Shown: positions 20,581 to 33,105 of the stretch, one piece after another
Layout: the number at the start of each line of letters is the position of its first letter
Numbering within the stretch: the stretch's first letter is position 1
From: Inia geoffrensis
Taxonomy: Eukaryota; Chordata; Mammalia; Artiodactyla; Iniidae
Length of the DNA stretch: 64,000 nt
Assembly (NCBI GenBank): GCA_036417435.1
Contig: CM070904.1
Coordinates: 45,205,908-45,269,907, forward strand
Reading direction: 5' to 3'
Translations under genes and position numbers: made by a program
Notes under the pieces: generated by a model
Told to the model about the DNA's origin: nothing
The model's database searches: none
Seen by the model: only the letters and a program-made list of their open reading frames with translations

Positions 20581-23500
20581 ATGGGAATAGGAACATGCAT
20601 ATCGATAATTACCTTAAATGTAAATGGACTAAATGCTCCCACCAAAAGACACAGATTGGCTGAATGGATACAAAAACAAGACCCATATATATGCTGTCTA
20701 CAAGAGACCCACTTCAGACCTAGAGACACATACAGACTGAAAGTAAGGGGATGGAAAAAGATATTCCATGCAAATGGAAATCAAAAGAAAGCTGGAGTAG
20801 CAATTCTCATATCAGACAAAATAGACTTTAAAATAAAGACCATTACAAGAGACAGAGAAGGACACTACATAATGATTAAGGGATGGATCCAAGAAGAAGA
20901 TATAACAATTGTAAATATTTATGCACCTAACACAGGAGCACCTCAATACATAAGGCAAAAACTAACAGCCATAAAAGGGGAAATCGACAGTAATACACTC
21001 ATAGTAGGGGACTTCAACACCCCACTTTCACCAATGGACAGATCATCCAAAATGAAAATAAATAAGGAAACACAAGCTTTAAATGATACACTAAACAAGA
21101 TGGACTTAATTGATATCTATAGGACACTCCATCCAAAAACAACAGAATACACATTTTTCTCAAGTGCTCATGGAACATTCTCCAGGATAGATCATATCTT
21201 GGGTCACAAATCAAGCCTTGGTAAATTTAAGAAAATTGAAATTGTATCAAGTATCTTTTCCGACCACAACGCCATGAGACTAGATATCAATTACAGGAAA
21301 AGATCTGTAAAAAATACAAACACATGGAGGCTAAACAATACATTACTCAATAATGAAGTGATCACTGAAGAAATCAAAGAGGAAATTAAAAAATACCTAG
21401 AAACAAATGACAATGGAGACACAACGACCCAAAACCTATGGGATGCAGCAAAAGCAGTTCTAAGAGGGAAGTTTATAGCAATACAAGCCCACCTTAAGAA
21501 GCAGGAAACATCTCGAATAAACAACCTAACCTTACACCTAAAGCAATTAGAGAAAGAAGAACAAAAAACCCCCAAATTTAGTAGAAGGAAAGAAATTATA
21601 AAAATCAGATCAGAAATAAATGAAAAAGAAATGAAGGAAACAATAGCAAAGATCAATAAAACTAAAAGTTGGTTCTTTGAGAAGATAAACAAAATAGATA
21701 AACCATTAGCCAGACTCATCAAGAAAAAAAGGGAGAAGACTCAAATCAATAGAATTAGAAATGAAAAAGGAGAAGTAACAACTGACACTGCAGAAATAAA
21801 AATGATCATGAGAGATTACTACAAGCAACTCTATGCCAATAAAATGGACAATCTGGAAGAAATGGACACATTCTTAGAAATGCACAAACTACCAAGACTG
21901 AATCAGGAAGAAATAGAAAATATGAACAGACCAATCACAAACACTGAAATTGAAACTGTGATTAAAAATCTTCCAACAAACAAAAGCCCAGGACCAGATG
22001 GCTTCACAGCCGAATTCTATCAAGCATTTAGAGAAGAGCTAACACCTATCCTTCTCAAACTCTTCCAAAACATAGCAGAGGGAGGAACACTCCCCAATTC
22101 CTTCTACGAGGCCACCATCACCTTGATACCAAAACCAGACAAGGATGTCACAAAGAAAGAAAACTACAGGCCAATATCACTGATGAACATAGATGCAAAA
22201 ATCCTCAACAAAATACTAGCAAACAGAATCCAACAGCACATCAAAAGGATCATACACTATGATCAAGTGGGGTTTATTCCAGGAATGCAAGGATTCTTCA
22301 ATATACGCAAATCTATCAATGTGATAAACCATATTAACAAATTGAAGGAGAAAAACCATATGATCATCTCAATAGATGCAGAGAAAGCTTTTGACAAAAT
22401 TCAACACCCATTTATGATAAAAACCCTACAGAAAGTAGGCATAGAGGGACCTTTCCTCAACGTAATAAAGGCCATATATGACAAACCCACAGCCAACATC
22501 ATCCTCAATGGTGAAAAACTGAAAGCATTTCCACTAAGATCAGGAACAAGACAAGGTTGCCCACTCTCACCACTCTTATTCAACATAGTTCTGGAAGTTT
22601 TAGCCACAGCAATCAGAGAAGAAAAGGAAATAAAAGGAATCCAAATCGGAAAAGAAGAAGTAAAGCTGTCACTGTTTGCAGATGACATGATACTATACAT
22701 AGAGAATCCTAAAGATGCTACCAGAAAATTACTAGAGCTAATCAATGAATTTGGTAAAGTAGCAGGATACAAAATTAATGCACAGAAATCTCTGGCATTC
22801 CTATATACTACTGATGAAAAATCTGAAAGTGAAATCAAGAAAACACTGCCATTTACCATTGCAACAAAAAGAATAAAATACCTAGGAATAAACCTACCTA
22901 GGGAGACAAAAGACCTGTATGCAGAAAATTATAAGACACTGATGAAAGAAATTAAAGACGATACAAATAGATGGAGGGATATACCATGTTCTTGGATTGG
23001 AAGAATCAACATTGTGAAAATGACTCTACTACCCAAAGCAATCTATAGATTCAATGCAATCCCTATCAAACTGCCACTGGCATTTTTCACAGAACTAGAA
23101 CAAAAAATTTCACAATTTGTATGGAAACACAAAAGACCCCGAATAGCTAAAGCAATCTTGAGAGCGAAAAACGGAGCTGGAGGAATCAGGCTCCCTGACT
23201 TCAGACTATACTACAAAGCTACAGTAATCAAGACAGTATGGTACTGGCACAAAAACAGAACGATAGATCAATGGAACAGAATAGAAAGCCCAGAGATAAA
23301 CCCACGCACATATGGACACCTTATCTTTGATAATGGTGGCAGGAATATACAGTGGAGAAAGGACAGCCTCTTCAATAAGTGGTGCTGGGAAAACTGGACA
23401 GGTACATGTAAAAGTATGAGATTAGATCATTCCCTAACACCATACACAAAAATAAGCTCAAAATGGATTAAAGACCTAAATGTAAGGCCAGAAACTATCA

Positions 23501-24399
23501 AACTTTTAGAGGAAAACATAGGCAGAACACTCTATGACATAAATCACAGCAAGATCCTTTGTGACCCACCTCCTAGAGCAATGGAAATAAAAACAAAAAT
23601 AAACAAATGGGACCTAATGAAACTTCAAAGCTTTTGCACAGCAAAGGAAACCATAAACAAGACCAAAAGAAAACCCTCAGAATGGGAGAAAATATTTGCA
23701 AATGAAGCAACTGACAAAGGATTAATCTCCAAAATTTACAAGCAGCTTATGCAGCTCAATAACAGAAAACCAAACAACCCAATCCAAAAATGGGCAGAAG
23801 ACCTAAATAGACATTTCTCCAAAGAAGATATGCAGACTGCCAACAAACACATGAAAGAATGCTCAACATCATTAATCATTAGAGAAATGCAAATCAAAAC
23901 TACAATGAGATATCATCTCACACCAGTTAGAATGGCCATCATCAAAAAATCTAGAAACAATAAATGCTGGAGAGGGTGTGGACAAAAGGGAACCCTCTTG
24001 CACTGCTGGTGGGAATGTGAATTGGTTCAGCCACTATGGAGAACAGTTTGGAGGTTCCTTAAAAAACTCAAAATAGAACTACCATATGACCCAGCAATCC
24101 CACTACTGGGCATATACCCTGAGAAAACCAAAATTGAAAAAGAGGCATGTACCGAAATGTTCATCGCAGCTCTATTTACAATAGCCCAGAGATGGAAACA
24201 ACCTAAGTGCCCATCATCAGATGAATGGATAAAGAAGATGTGGCACATATACACAATGGAATATTACTCAGCGTTAAAAAGAAACGAAATTGAGCTATTT
24301 GTAATGAGGTGGATAGACCTCGAGTCTGTCATACAGAGTGAAGTAAGTCAGAAAGACAAAGACAAATACCGTATGCTAACACATATATATGGAATTTAA
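20581..24399 (+). CDS. L1 ORF2p, endonuclease/reverse transcriptase (intact)
   Basis: A 1272-aa protein, about the usual length for mammalian L1 ORF2p. It nicks target DNA and copies L1 RNA by target-primed reverse transcription. APE-type endonuclease residues are present: N13 (TLNVNGLN), E42 (QETH), D144 and N146 (GDFN), D204 (RIDHI), D228 and H229 (SDHN). Reverse transcriptase signatures include [37 protein letters not shown] and the catalytic FADD box (D701, D702). A CCHC Cys-rich motif lies near the C-terminus (C1129, C1133, H1141, C1146). No stop or frameshift occurs, and none of the inspected motifs is altered. It is the only long coding region in the window besides ORF1. Whether it is expressed cannot be seen here. 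Confidence 0.97.
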   Translation: MGIGTCISIITLNVNGLNAPTKRHRLAEWIQKQDPYICCLQETHFRPRDTYRLKVRGWKKIFHANGNQKKAGVAILISDKIDFKIKTITRDREGHYIMIKGWIQEEDITIVNIYAPNTGAPQYIRQKLTAIKGEIDSNTLIVGDFNTPLSPMDRSSKMKINKETQALNDTLNKMDLIDIYRTLHPKTTEYTFFSSAHGTFSRIDHILGHKSSLGKFKKIEIVSSIFSDHNAMRLDINYRKRSVKNTNTWRLNNTLLNNEVITEEIKEEIKKYLETNDNGDTTTQNLWDAAKAVLRGKFIAIQAHLKKQETSRINNLTLHLKQLEKEEQKTPKFSRRKEIIKIRSEINEKEMKETIAKINKTKSWFFEKINKIDKPLARLIKKKREKTQINRIRNEKGEVTTDTAEIKMIMRDYYKQLYANKMDNLEEMDTFLEMHKLPRLNQEEIENMNRPITNTEIETVIKNLPTNKSPGPDGFTAEFYQAFREELTPILLKLFQNIAEGGTLPNSFYEATITLIPKPDKDVTKKENYRPISLMNIDAKILNKILANRIQQHIKRIIHYDQVGFIPGMQGFFNIRKSINVINHINKLKEKNHMIISIDAEKAFDKIQHPFMIKTLQKVGIEGPFLNVIKAIYDKPTANIILNGEKLKAFPLRSGTRQGCPLSPLLFNIVLEVLATAIREEKEIKGIQIGKEEVKLSLFADDMILYIENPKDATRKLLELINEFGKVAGYKINAQKSLAFLYTTDEKSESEIKKTLPFTIATKRIKYLGINLPRETKDLYAENYKTLMKEIKDDTNRWRDIPCSWIGRINIVKMTLLPKAIYRFNAIPIKLPLAFFTELEQKISQFVWKHKRPRIAKAILRAKNGAGGIRLPDFRLYYKATVIKTVWYWHKNRTIDQWNRIESPEINPRTYGHLIFDNGGRNIQWRKDSLFNKWCWENWTGTCKSMRLDHSLTPYTKISSKWIKDLNVRPETIKLLEENIGRTLYDINHSKILCDPPPRAMEIKTKINKWDLMKLQSFCTAKETINKTKRKPSEWEKIFANEATDKGLISKIYKQLMQLNNRKPNNPIQKWAEDLNRHFSKEDMQTANKHMKECSTSLIIREMQIKTTMRYHLTPVRMAIIKKSRNNKCWRGCGQKGTLLHCWWECELVQPLWRTVWRFLKKLKIELPYDPAIPLLGIYPEKTKIEKEACTEMFIAALFTIAQRWKQPKCPSSDEWIKKMWHIYTMEYYSALKRNEIELFVMRWIDLESVIQSEVSQKDKDKYRMLTHIYGI

Positions 24400-24790
24400 G
24401 AAAAAAAAATGTTATGAAGAACCTAGGGGTAAGACAGGAATAAAGACACAGACCTACTGGAGAACGGACTTGAGGATATGGGGAGGGGGAGGGGTGAGCT
24501 ATGGGAGGGCGAGGGAGGGGCATGGACATATATATACTAACAAACATAAGGTAAATAGCTAATGGGAAGCAGCCGCTTGGCACAGGGATATCAGCTCGGT
24601 GCTTTGTGACTGCCTGGAGGGGTGGGATAGGGAGAGAAGGAAGGAGGGAGACGCAAGAGGGAAGAAATATGTGAACGTCTGTATATATATAACTGATTCA
24701 TTTTGTTATAAAGTAGAAACTGACACACCATTGTAGAGCAATTTTAACCCAATAAAGATGTTAAAAAAATAAAATAAAATAAAATAAAAA
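24400..24790 (+). promoter_or_regulatory. L1-A 3' UTR with G-rich tract and poly(A) signal
   Basis: 24480-24518 is purine-rich with runs GGGGAGGGGGAGGGG and GGGAGGGCGAGGGAGGGG, typical of the G-quadruplex-capable tract of mammalian L1 3' UTRs. AATAAA at 24751-24756 is followed by an A-rich (AAAAT)n tail ending at the TSD. Confidence 0.9.
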
Positions 24791-24804
24791 AATAAGCAAA
24801 GTTA
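24791..24804 (+). repeat. L1-A 3' target-site duplication
   Basis: AATAAGCAAAGTTA, an exact match to 17464-17477. Confidence 0.95.
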
Positions 24805-25444
24805 ACCAAAAAGACCCACAGTATATCTGCTTTCAATGGATCAAGTAAAAAATTTGTGGTCTACGTGCATTTTTATTTTTCCTGCTTTAGTCTTGGTATT
24901 GCCTTTAGAAATGTCAGCTTCCTCATTAAAACTTCAGCTCCTTGACAGCAGATATTGTGTCTAATTCATCACTTTAGCCCACCACCTAGCACAGTCCAAG
25001 GAACCTAGTAGGTGCTCACAGGATATTTGTTATTGACTCAATAAATAAATGAGCAAATGATTTTTGAACTTCACATATTAATTATTGTACATATGAGAAA
25101 GGAGAACACTTGATTTTTTTTTTAAATGTATGCAAATTCTCTATAATGCAGAAAATTAGGTAGCTGGATTACAGGAAGAATTTTCTAAAACTTTACACCA
25201 AAGGGTTCAGATAATTTTCACTTGACCTAGGCTGGGGGCGGGGGGGGGGGGGGAAGAGTGCGGTGGTTCGGGAGGGGCCAGAGATGATGGATGAGAAGTA
25301 GCCCTTTAAATATTTACGTATCTCTTCTAACAGTGTGATGAACTGGTATGCCTTTCACATTGTGGATGAAGAGCAGGGCTCCTCTGGAAAAAAGCAAAGC
25401 CTTTTGCAGACCCATTGAAACAATAAATATTTTCTTCTAAACAG
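24805..25444. other. Spacer between the two full-length L1s, with an L2 relic
   Basis: About 24930-25060 matches the L2 3' end (CAGCTCCTTGACAGCAGATATTG, CACCTAGCACAG, TAGGTGCTCACAGG, then AATAAATAAATGAG). A G-rich block with a G14 run sits at 25234-25253. No gene was seen. Confidence 0.6.
25234..25253. repeat. G-rich tract with G14 run
   Basis: Five Gs, one C and then 14 Gs. A homopolymer prone to length variation and sequencing error. Confidence 0.95.
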
Positions 25445-25457
25445 AAGTACAGCTTGT
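25445..25457 (+). repeat. L1-B 5' target-site duplication
   Basis: AAGTACAGCTTGT, repeated exactly at 32614-32626. Confidence 0.93.
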
Positions 25458-27468
25458 GGGAGACCTTCGAGATGGCAGAAGAGTAGGACGCGGAGACCAC
25501 CTTACTCCCCACAGGTACACCAGAAATACATCTACATGTGGAACACCTCCTACAGAACACCTACTGAACGCTGGCGGTAGACCTCAGACCTCCCAAAAGA
25601 CAAGAAACTCCCCCACATACCTGGGTAGGGCAAAAGAAAAAACAGAGACAAAAGAATAGGGATGGGACCTGCACCAGTGGGAGGGAGCTGTGAAGGAAGA
25701 AAGGTTTCCACACACTAGGAAGCCCCTTCGCGGGCAGAGACTGCGGGTGGCAGACTTTGGGGCCGCGGAGGAGAGCACAGCAACAGGGGTGCGGAAGGCA
25801 AAGCGGAGAGATTCCCGCACAGAGGATCAGGGCCGACCGGCACTCACCAGCCTGAGAGGCTTGTCTGCTCACCTGCCGGCGCAGGTGGGGGGCCGGGAGC
25901 TGAGGCTCGGGCTTCAGTCGGATCCCAGGGAGAGGACTAGGGTTGGCAGCGTGAACACAGCCTGAGGGGTTAATGCACCACAGCTGGCCGGGAGGGAGTC
26001 CGGAGAAAAGTCTGGAGCTGCCGAAGAGACAAGAGACTTTTTCTTCCCTCTTTGTTTCCTGGCGCCAGAGGAGAGGGGATTAAGAGCGCTGCTTAAAGGA
26101 GCTCCAGAGACGGGCGCGAGCCACAGCTAAAATCGCGGACCCCAGAGACGGGCATGAGACGCTAAGGCTGCTGCTGCCACCGCCAAGAAGCCTGTGTGCA
26201 AGCACAGGTCACCGTCCACACCGCCCTTCCCGGGAGCCCGTGCAGCCCGCCACTGCCAGGGTCCCGTGACCCAAGGACAACTTCCCCGGGAGAACGCACG
26301 CCGTGCCTCAGGCCGGTGCAACGTCACGCCAACCTCTGCCGCTACGGGCTCGCCCCACACTCCATGCCCCTCCCTCCCCCTGGCCTGAGTGAGCCGGAGC
26401 CCCCGAATCAGCTGCTCCTTTAACCCCTTCCTGTCTGAGTGAAGAACAGACGCCCTCCGGTGACCTACATGCAGAGGCGGGGCGAAATCCAACGCTGAAC
26501 CCCAGGAGCTGTGCGAACAAAGAAGAGAAAGGGAAATCTCTCCCAGCAGCCTCAGAAGCAGCGGATTAAATCTCCACAATCAACTTGATATACCCTGCAT
26601 CTGTGGAATGCCTGAATACACAATGAATCATCCCAAATTGAGGAGATGGACTTCGGGAGCAACGCTATATATATATTTTTTTTCCCTTTTTCTCTTTTAG
26701 CAAGTGTGTATGTGTATGCTTCGGTGTGTGATTTTATCTGTATAGCTTTGCTTTTACCATTTGTCCTACAGTTCTGTCTGACCTTTTTTTTTTTTTCTTG
26801 AAGTATAGATTTTAGCACTTATTTTTGGTGGATTTGTTTTTTGGTTTGGTTCCTCTCTTTTTTCTTCTTTTAATTACTTTTTACTTTTTATATTTTTAAT
26901 AATTATTGTTTATTTTTTATTTTAATAACTTTATTTTTTCTTTTTCTTTTTTCTCCCTTTGCTTCTGAGCTGTGTGGCTGACAGGGTCTTGGTGCTCCAG
27001 ACGGGTGGCACGCCAGTGCCTCTGAGGTGGGAGAGCCGAGTTCAGGACATTGGGCCGCCAGAGATCTCCTGGCTCCACGTAATATCAAACAGTGAAAGAT
27101 CTCTCAGAGATCTGCAACTCAATGCTAAGGCCCAGCTCCACTCAATGACCAGCAAGTTACAGTGCTGGACACCCCATGCCAAACAACTAGCAAGACAAGA
27201 ATACAACCCCACCCATTAGCAGAGAGGCTGCCTAAAGTCATACTAAGTTCACAGACACCCCAAAACACACCACTGGATGCAGCCCTGCCCACTAGAAAGA
27301 CAGGATCCAGCCTCATCCACAAGAACACAGACACTAGTCCCCTCCACCAGGAAGCCTACACAACCCACTGAACCAACCTTAGTCACTGGGGGCAGACACC
27401 AAAAACAATGGGAACTACAAACCTGCAACCTGCAAAAAGGAGACCTCAAACACTGTAAGTGAAGCAAA
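25458..27468 (+). promoter_or_regulatory. L1-B 5' UTR
   Basis: It parallels the L1-A 5' UTR but keeps a GC-rich segment at about 26041-26305 that L1-A lacks, and has only one copy of the later AT-rich unit (about 26626-26830). The pyrimidine region before ORF1 (26810-26955) is T-rich and short. The YY1-like start is partly decayed (GAGATGGCAG instead of AAGATGGCGG). Confidence 0.8.
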
Positions 27469-28341
27469 GTGAGAAGAGAGAGAAACACACAACACATGAA
27501 GGAGCAAGGTAAAAACCCACCAGGCCAAACAAATGAAGAGGAAAGAGGCAGTCTACCTGAAAAAGAATTCAGAGTAATGACAGTCAAGATGATCCAAAAT
27601 CTTGGAAATAGAATGGAGAAAATACAAGAAAGGTTTAACAAGGACCTAGAAGAACTAAAGAGCAAACAATGATGAACACCACAATAAATGAAATTAAAAA
27701 TTCTCTAGAAGGAATCAATAGCAGAATAACTGAACCAGAAAAACGAGTAAGTGACCTGGAAGATAAAATAGTGGAAATAACTACTGCAGAGCAGAATAGA
27801 GAAAAAGAATGAAAAGAATTGAGGAGAGTCTCAGAGACCTCTGGGACAACAGTAAACTCACCAACATTCGAATTATAGGGGTCCCAGAAGAAGAAGAGAA
27901 AAAGCAAGGGTTTGAGAAAACATTTTAAGAGATTATAGTTGAAAACTTCCTTAATGTGGGAAAGGAAATAGTTAAGCAAGTTTAGGACGTGCAGAGAGTC
28001 CCATACAGGATAAACGCAAGGAGAAACATATTAATCAAACTATCAAAAACTGAATACAAACAAAAAATATTAAAAGCAGCAAGGGAAAAGCAACAAATAC
28101 CCTACAAGGGAATCCCCATAAGGTTAACAGCTGATCTTTCAGCAGAAACTCTGCAAGCCAGAAAGGAGTGGCAGGACATATTTAAAGTGATGAAAGGGGA
28201 AAACCTACAACCAAGATTACTCTACCCAGCAAGGATCTCATTCAGATACGACAGAGAAATTAAAACCTTGACAAGCAAAAGTTAAGAGAATTCAGCACCA
28301 CCAAACCAGCTTTACAATAAATGCTAAAGGAACTTCTCTAG
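27469..28341 (+). pseudogene. L1-B ORF1 remnant
   Basis: Aligned to L1-A ORF1, the start codon has become GTG (27469-27471). The frame stays open to TGA near 27670, then shifts repeatedly. The RRM start (NIRIIGVP, about 27860) and the C-terminal domain (ADLSAETLQARKEW, about 28130-28170) survive in different frames. It ends at a TAG equivalent to that of L1-A. It cannot encode a full ORF1p. Confidence 0.9.
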
Positions 28342-28399
28342 GCAGGAAACACAAGAGGAGGAAAAGACCTACAATAACAAGCCCAAAACAATTAAGAAA

Positions 28400-31300
28400 A
28401 TGGTGGTAGGAACATACATATCGATAACTACCTTAAATGTAAATGGATTAAATGCTCCCACCAAAAGACACAGACTGGCTGAATGGATACAAAAATAAGA
28501 CCCCTATATATGCTGTCTACAAGACACCCACTTCAGACCTAGGGACATATACAGACAGGAAGTGAGTGGATGGGAAAAAATATTTCATGTAAATGGAAAT
28601 CAAAAGAAAGCTGGAGTAGCAGTTCTCAAATTGGACAAAATAGACTTTAAAACAAAAACGATTACAAGAGACAGAGAAGGACACTACATAATGATCAAGG
28701 GATCAATCCAAGAAGAAGATATAACTATTGTAAATATTTATGCACCCAACATAGGAACACCTCAATACATAAGGCAAATACTGACAGCCATAAAAGGGGA
28801 AATCGACAGTAACGCAGTCACAGTAGGGGACTTTAACATCCCACTCTCACCAATGGACACATCATCCAAAATGAAAATAAATAAGAAAACACAAGCTTTA
28901 AATGATACGTTAAACAAGATGGACTTGATATTTGTAGTACTTTCCATCCAAAAACAACAGAATACACTTTCTTCTCAAGTGCTCATGGAACATTCTCCAG
29001 GATAGATCATATCTTGGGTCACAAATCAAGCCTTGTTAATTTAAGAAAACTGAAATCATATCAGGTATCTTTTCCGAACACAATGCTATGAGACTAGGTA
29101 TCAATTACAGGGAAAAATCTCTAAAAAATACAAACACATCGAGGCTAAACAAAACATTACTTAATAACCAAGAGAACACTGAAGAAAACAAAGAGGAAAT
29201 CAAAAAATACCTAGGAACAAATGACAATGAAAACACAACGACCCAAAACCTAGGGGATGCAGCAAAATCAGTTCTAACAGGGACGTTTAAAGCAATACAA
29301 TCCTACCTCAAGAAGCAAGATAATAACTTGTTTATAATAATTAATATGAAACTGCTGTAAAAATAAAATAAAATTTAATTTAAAAAAAACAAGAAACATC
29401 TCAAACAACCTAACCTTAAAAGTAAAGCAATTACAGAAAGAAGAAAAATAGTCCAAAGTTAGCAGAAGGAAAGAAATCATAAAGATCAGATCAGAAATAA
29501 CTGAAAAAGAAATGAAGGAAACAACAGCAAAGATCAATAAAACTAAAAGCTGGTTCTTTGAGAAGGTAAACAAAACTGATAGACCATTAGCCAGGCTCAT
29601 CAAGAAAGAAGACTCAAATCAACAGAATTAGAAATGAAAAAGGAGAAGTAACAACTGACACTGCAGAAATACAAAGGATCATGAGAGATTACTATAAGAA
29701 ACTATATGCCAGTAAAATGGACAACCTGGAAGAAATGTACAAGTTCTTAGAAAAGCACAACGTTCTGAGACTGAACCAGAAAGAAATAGAAAATATAAAC
29801 ACACCAATCACAAGCACTGAAATTGAGACTGTGATTTAAAATTTTCCAACAAAAAAAAGCCCAGGACCAGATGGCTTCACAGCTGAATTCTATCAAACAT
29901 TTAAAGAGCTAACACCTATCCTTCTCAAACTCTTCCAAAATATAGCAGAGGGAGGAACACTCCCAAACTCATTCTAAAAGGCCACCATCACCCTGATATC
30001 AAAACCAGACAAATATGTCACAAAGAATGAAAACTACAGGCCAATATCACTAACGAACACAGATGCAAAAATCCTCAACAAAATAATAGCAAACAGAATC
30101 CAACAGCATATTAAGAGGATCATACACCATGATCATGTGAGGTTTATCCCAGGGATGCAAGGATTCTTCAATATATGCAAATCAATGTGATAAACCATAT
30201 TAACATATTGATGGATAAAAACCATATGATCATCTCAATAGATGCAGAAAAGGCTTTTACAAAATTCAACACCCATTTATGATAAAAACCCTCCAGAAAG
30301 CAGGCATAGAGGGAACTTACCTCAACGTAATAAAGGCCATATATGACAAACACACAGCCAACATCATTCTCAATGGTGAAAGACTGAAACCATTTCCACT
30401 AAGATCAGGAACAAGACAAGGTTGCCCACTCTCACCACTATTATTCAACGTAGTTTAAGGAAGTTTTAGCCACAGCAGTCAGAGACAAAAAAGAAATAAA
30501 AGGAATCCAAGTTGGAAGAGAAGAAGTAAAGCTGCCACTGTTTGCAGATGACGTGATACTACACATAGAGAATCCTAAAGACTCTACCACAAATCTACTA
30601 GAGCTAACCAATGAATTTGGTAAAGTAGCAGGATACAAAATTAATGCACAGAAATCTCTTGCATTCCTATACACTAATGATGAAAAATCTGAAAGAGAAA
30701 TTAAGGAAACAGTCCCATTTACCACTGCAACAAAAAGAATAAAATACCTAGGAATAAACCTAACTAAGGAGACAAAAGACCTGTATGCAGAAAACTATAA
30801 GACACTGATGAAGGAATTTAAATATGATATAAACAGATGGAGAGATATACCACGTTCTTGGATTGGAAGAATCAACACTGTGAAAATGACTATACTACCC
30901 AAAGCAATCTACAGATTCAGTGCAATCCCTATCAAACTAGCAATGGCATTTTTCACAGAACTATAACAAAAAAATTCACAATTTGTATGGAAACACAAAA
31001 GACCCTGAACAGCCAAAGCAATCTTGAGAAAAATTCAGAGTGGGAGGAATCAGGCTCCCAGACTTCTGACTATACTACAAAGCTACAGTAATCAAGACAC
31101 TGTGGTACTATCACAAAGACAGAAATGTAGATCTATGGAACAGGATAGAAAGCCCAGAGATAAACCCACACACATATGGTCACCTTATTTTTGATAAAGG
31201 AGGCAAGAATACACAGTGGATAAAAGGCAGCCTCTTCAGTAAGTGGTGCTGGGAAAACTGGACAGCTACATGTAAAAGAATGAAATTAGAACACTCCCTA

Positions 31301-32248
31301 ACACCATACACAAAAAGAAACTCAAAATGGATTGAAGACCTAAATGTAAGGCCAGACACTATAAAACTCTTAGAGGAAAACATAGGCAGAACACTCTTTG
31401 ACATAAATCACAGCAAGATCCTTTTGACCCACGTCCTAGAGAAATGGAAATAAAAACAAACAAATGGAACCTGATGAAACTTCAAAGCTTTTGCACAGCA
31501 AAGAAAACCATAAACAAGACGAAAAGACAACACTCAGAATGGGAAAAAAATATTTGCAAATGAAGCAACTGCCGAAGGATTAACCTCCAAAATTTACAAG
31601 GAGCTCATGCAGCTCAATATCAAAAAAGCAAAAAACCCAATCCAAAAATGGGCAGAAGACCTAAACAGATATTTCTCCAAAGAAGATATACAGATGGCCA
31701 ACAAATACATAAAATGATGCTCAACATCCCTAGTTATTAGAGAAATGCAAATCAAAATTACAATGAGGTATCACCTCACACCAGTCAGAATGGCCATCAA
31801 AAAATCTACAAACAATAAATGCTGGAGAGGGTGTGGAGAAAAGGGAACCCTCTTGCACTCTTGGTGGGAATGTAAATTGATACAGCCACTATGGAGAACA
31901 GTAGGGAAGTTCCTTAAAAAACTAAAAATAGAACTACCCTATGACCCAGCAGTCTCACTACAGGTCATATACCCTGAGGAAATCATAATTCAAAAAGAGT
32001 CATATACCACAATGTTCAGTGCAGCGCTGTTTACAATAGCCAGGATATGGAAGCAACCTAAGTGTCCATCGACAGATGAATGGATAAAGAAGATGTGGCA
32101 CATATACAAAATGGAATATTACTCAGCCATCAAAAGAAATGAAATAGTTATTTGTAGTGAGGTGGATGGACCTAGAGTCTGTCAAACAGAGTGAAGTCAG
32201 AAAGTGAAAAATAAATACCGTATGCTAATACATATATTTGGAATCTAA
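28400..32248 (+). pseudogene. L1-B ORF2 remnant
   Basis: It begins with ATG at 28400 and follows L1-A ORF2 throughout, but the frame is broken many times, for example by a TAA at about 28496, frameshifts in the endonuclease and RT regions, and stops around 29838 and 30960. Recognisable remnants include the endonuclease GDFN (about 28826), the RT segment with an FADDVILH box (about 30540) and the CCHC tail (about 31820). It is non-functional. Confidence 0.92.
29321..29389 (+). mobile_element. 69-bp poly(A)-ended insertion inside L1-B ORF2
   Basis: L1-A reads AAGAAGCAGGAAACATCTC without interruption. L1-B has an extra 69 bp ending AAATTTAATTTAAAAAAAA, flanked by CAAGA (29316-29320 and 29390-29394). 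The A-rich end and short direct repeats suggest a small retroposed RNA fragment of unknown source. Confidence 0.7.
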
Positions 32249-32613
32249 AAAAAAAAAAAAAAATGGTTATGAAGAACCTAGGGGCAGGACGGGAATAAAG
32301 ACCCAGACAGAAAATGGACTTGAGGACAAGGGGAGGGGGAAGGGTAAGCTGGCGCGAAGTGAGAGAGTGGCATGGGCATATATACACTACCAAATGTAAA
32401 ATAGATAGCTAGTGGGAAGCAGCCACATAGCACAGGGAGATCAGCTCGGTGCTTTGTGACCCCTAGAGGGGTGGGATAGGGAGCGTGGGAGGGAGATCCA
32501 AGAGGGAGGAGATATGCGGACATTTGTATACGTATAGCTGATTCACTTTGTTACAAAGCAGAAACTAACACACCATTGTAAAGCAATTACACTCCAATAA
32601 AGATGTTTAAAAA

Positions 32614-32626
32614 AAGTACAGCTTGT
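32614..32626 (+). repeat. L1-B 3' target-site duplication
   Basis: AAGTACAGCTTGT, an exact match to 25445-25457. Confidence 0.93.
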
Positions 32627-32647
32627 TTGTGCACTGAAACAAAAAGT

Positions 32648-33105
32648 GACCTAGAGTCTGTCATACAGAGTGAAGTAAGTCAGAAAGAGAAAAACAAATA
32701 TCGTATATTAACACATGCATGTGCAATCTAGAGAAATGGTACAGATGAACCTATTTGCAGGGCAGGAATAGAGATGCAGACGTAGAGAACAGACATGTGG
32801 ACATGGGTGGAGGGAAGGGGGTGGGATGAATTGGGAGATTAGGATTGACATACATACACCATCATGTGTGAAATAGATAGCTAGAGGGAACCTGCTGTAT
32901 AGCACAGGGAACTCAGCTTGGTTCTCTCTAATGACCTAGATGGGTGGGATTCGGGGGGGGGGGGGGCACTGGGAGGGAGGTCCAAGAGGCAGGGGATATA
33001 TGTATACATAAAGTTGATTCACTTTGTTGCACAACAGAAAACACACTACATTGTAACGTAACTATACACCAATTTTAAAAAAGAAAGAAAGAAAGAAAAG
33101 GAATC
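32648..33105 (+). mobile_element. 5'-truncated L1 3' end
   Basis: It starts inside the last ORF2 codons (GACCTAGAGTCTGTCATACAG) and continues through an L1 3' UTR to a (GAAA)n-like tail at 33079-33103. It lies only about 20 bp after the L1-B TSD. It contains a G14 run at 32953-32966. No clear TSD was found. Confidence 0.85.

Larger units (their letters stand above)
17478..24790 (+). mobile_element. Full-length L1 retrotransposon, both ORFs intact (L1-A)
   Basis: A 7313-bp autonomous non-LTR retrotransposon with a 5' UTR (17478-19616), ORF1 (19617-20522), a 58-bp spacer, ORF2 (20581-24399), a 3' UTR with a G-rich tract and a polyadenylation signal AATAAA at 24751-24756, and an (AAAAT)-type tail. 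A perfect 14-bp TSD flanks it. It starts GGATTAAGAAAGATGGCGG, a typical L1 5' end including a YY1-like AAGATGGCGG site. Neither ORF has a premature stop or frameshift, and all endonuclease, RT and Cys-rich signature residues inspected are present. It is therefore a candidate for a retrotransposition-competent element. Oddities are confined to the 5' UTR. Confidence 0.97.
25458..32613 (+). mobile_element. Near-full-length L1 with broken ORFs (L1-B)
   Basis: A 7156-bp element of the same lineage and strand as L1-A, starting GGGAGACCTTCGAGATGGCAG and ending with AATAAA at 32596-32601 plus a short A tail, between perfect 13-bp TSDs. In a stretch of about 265 bp aligned by eye (22856-23120 against 30719-30985) the two copies differ at roughly 9 to 10 percent of positions. 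ORF1 has lost its ATG and contains frameshifts. ORF2 has many stops and indels, including a 69-bp poly(A)-ended insertion. It is an inactive copy. Confidence 0.95.

Noticed and set aside
17464..32626. Segmental duplication explaining the two L1 copies
   Set aside because: The copies have different flanking TSDs and different unique flanks, so they are independent insertions.
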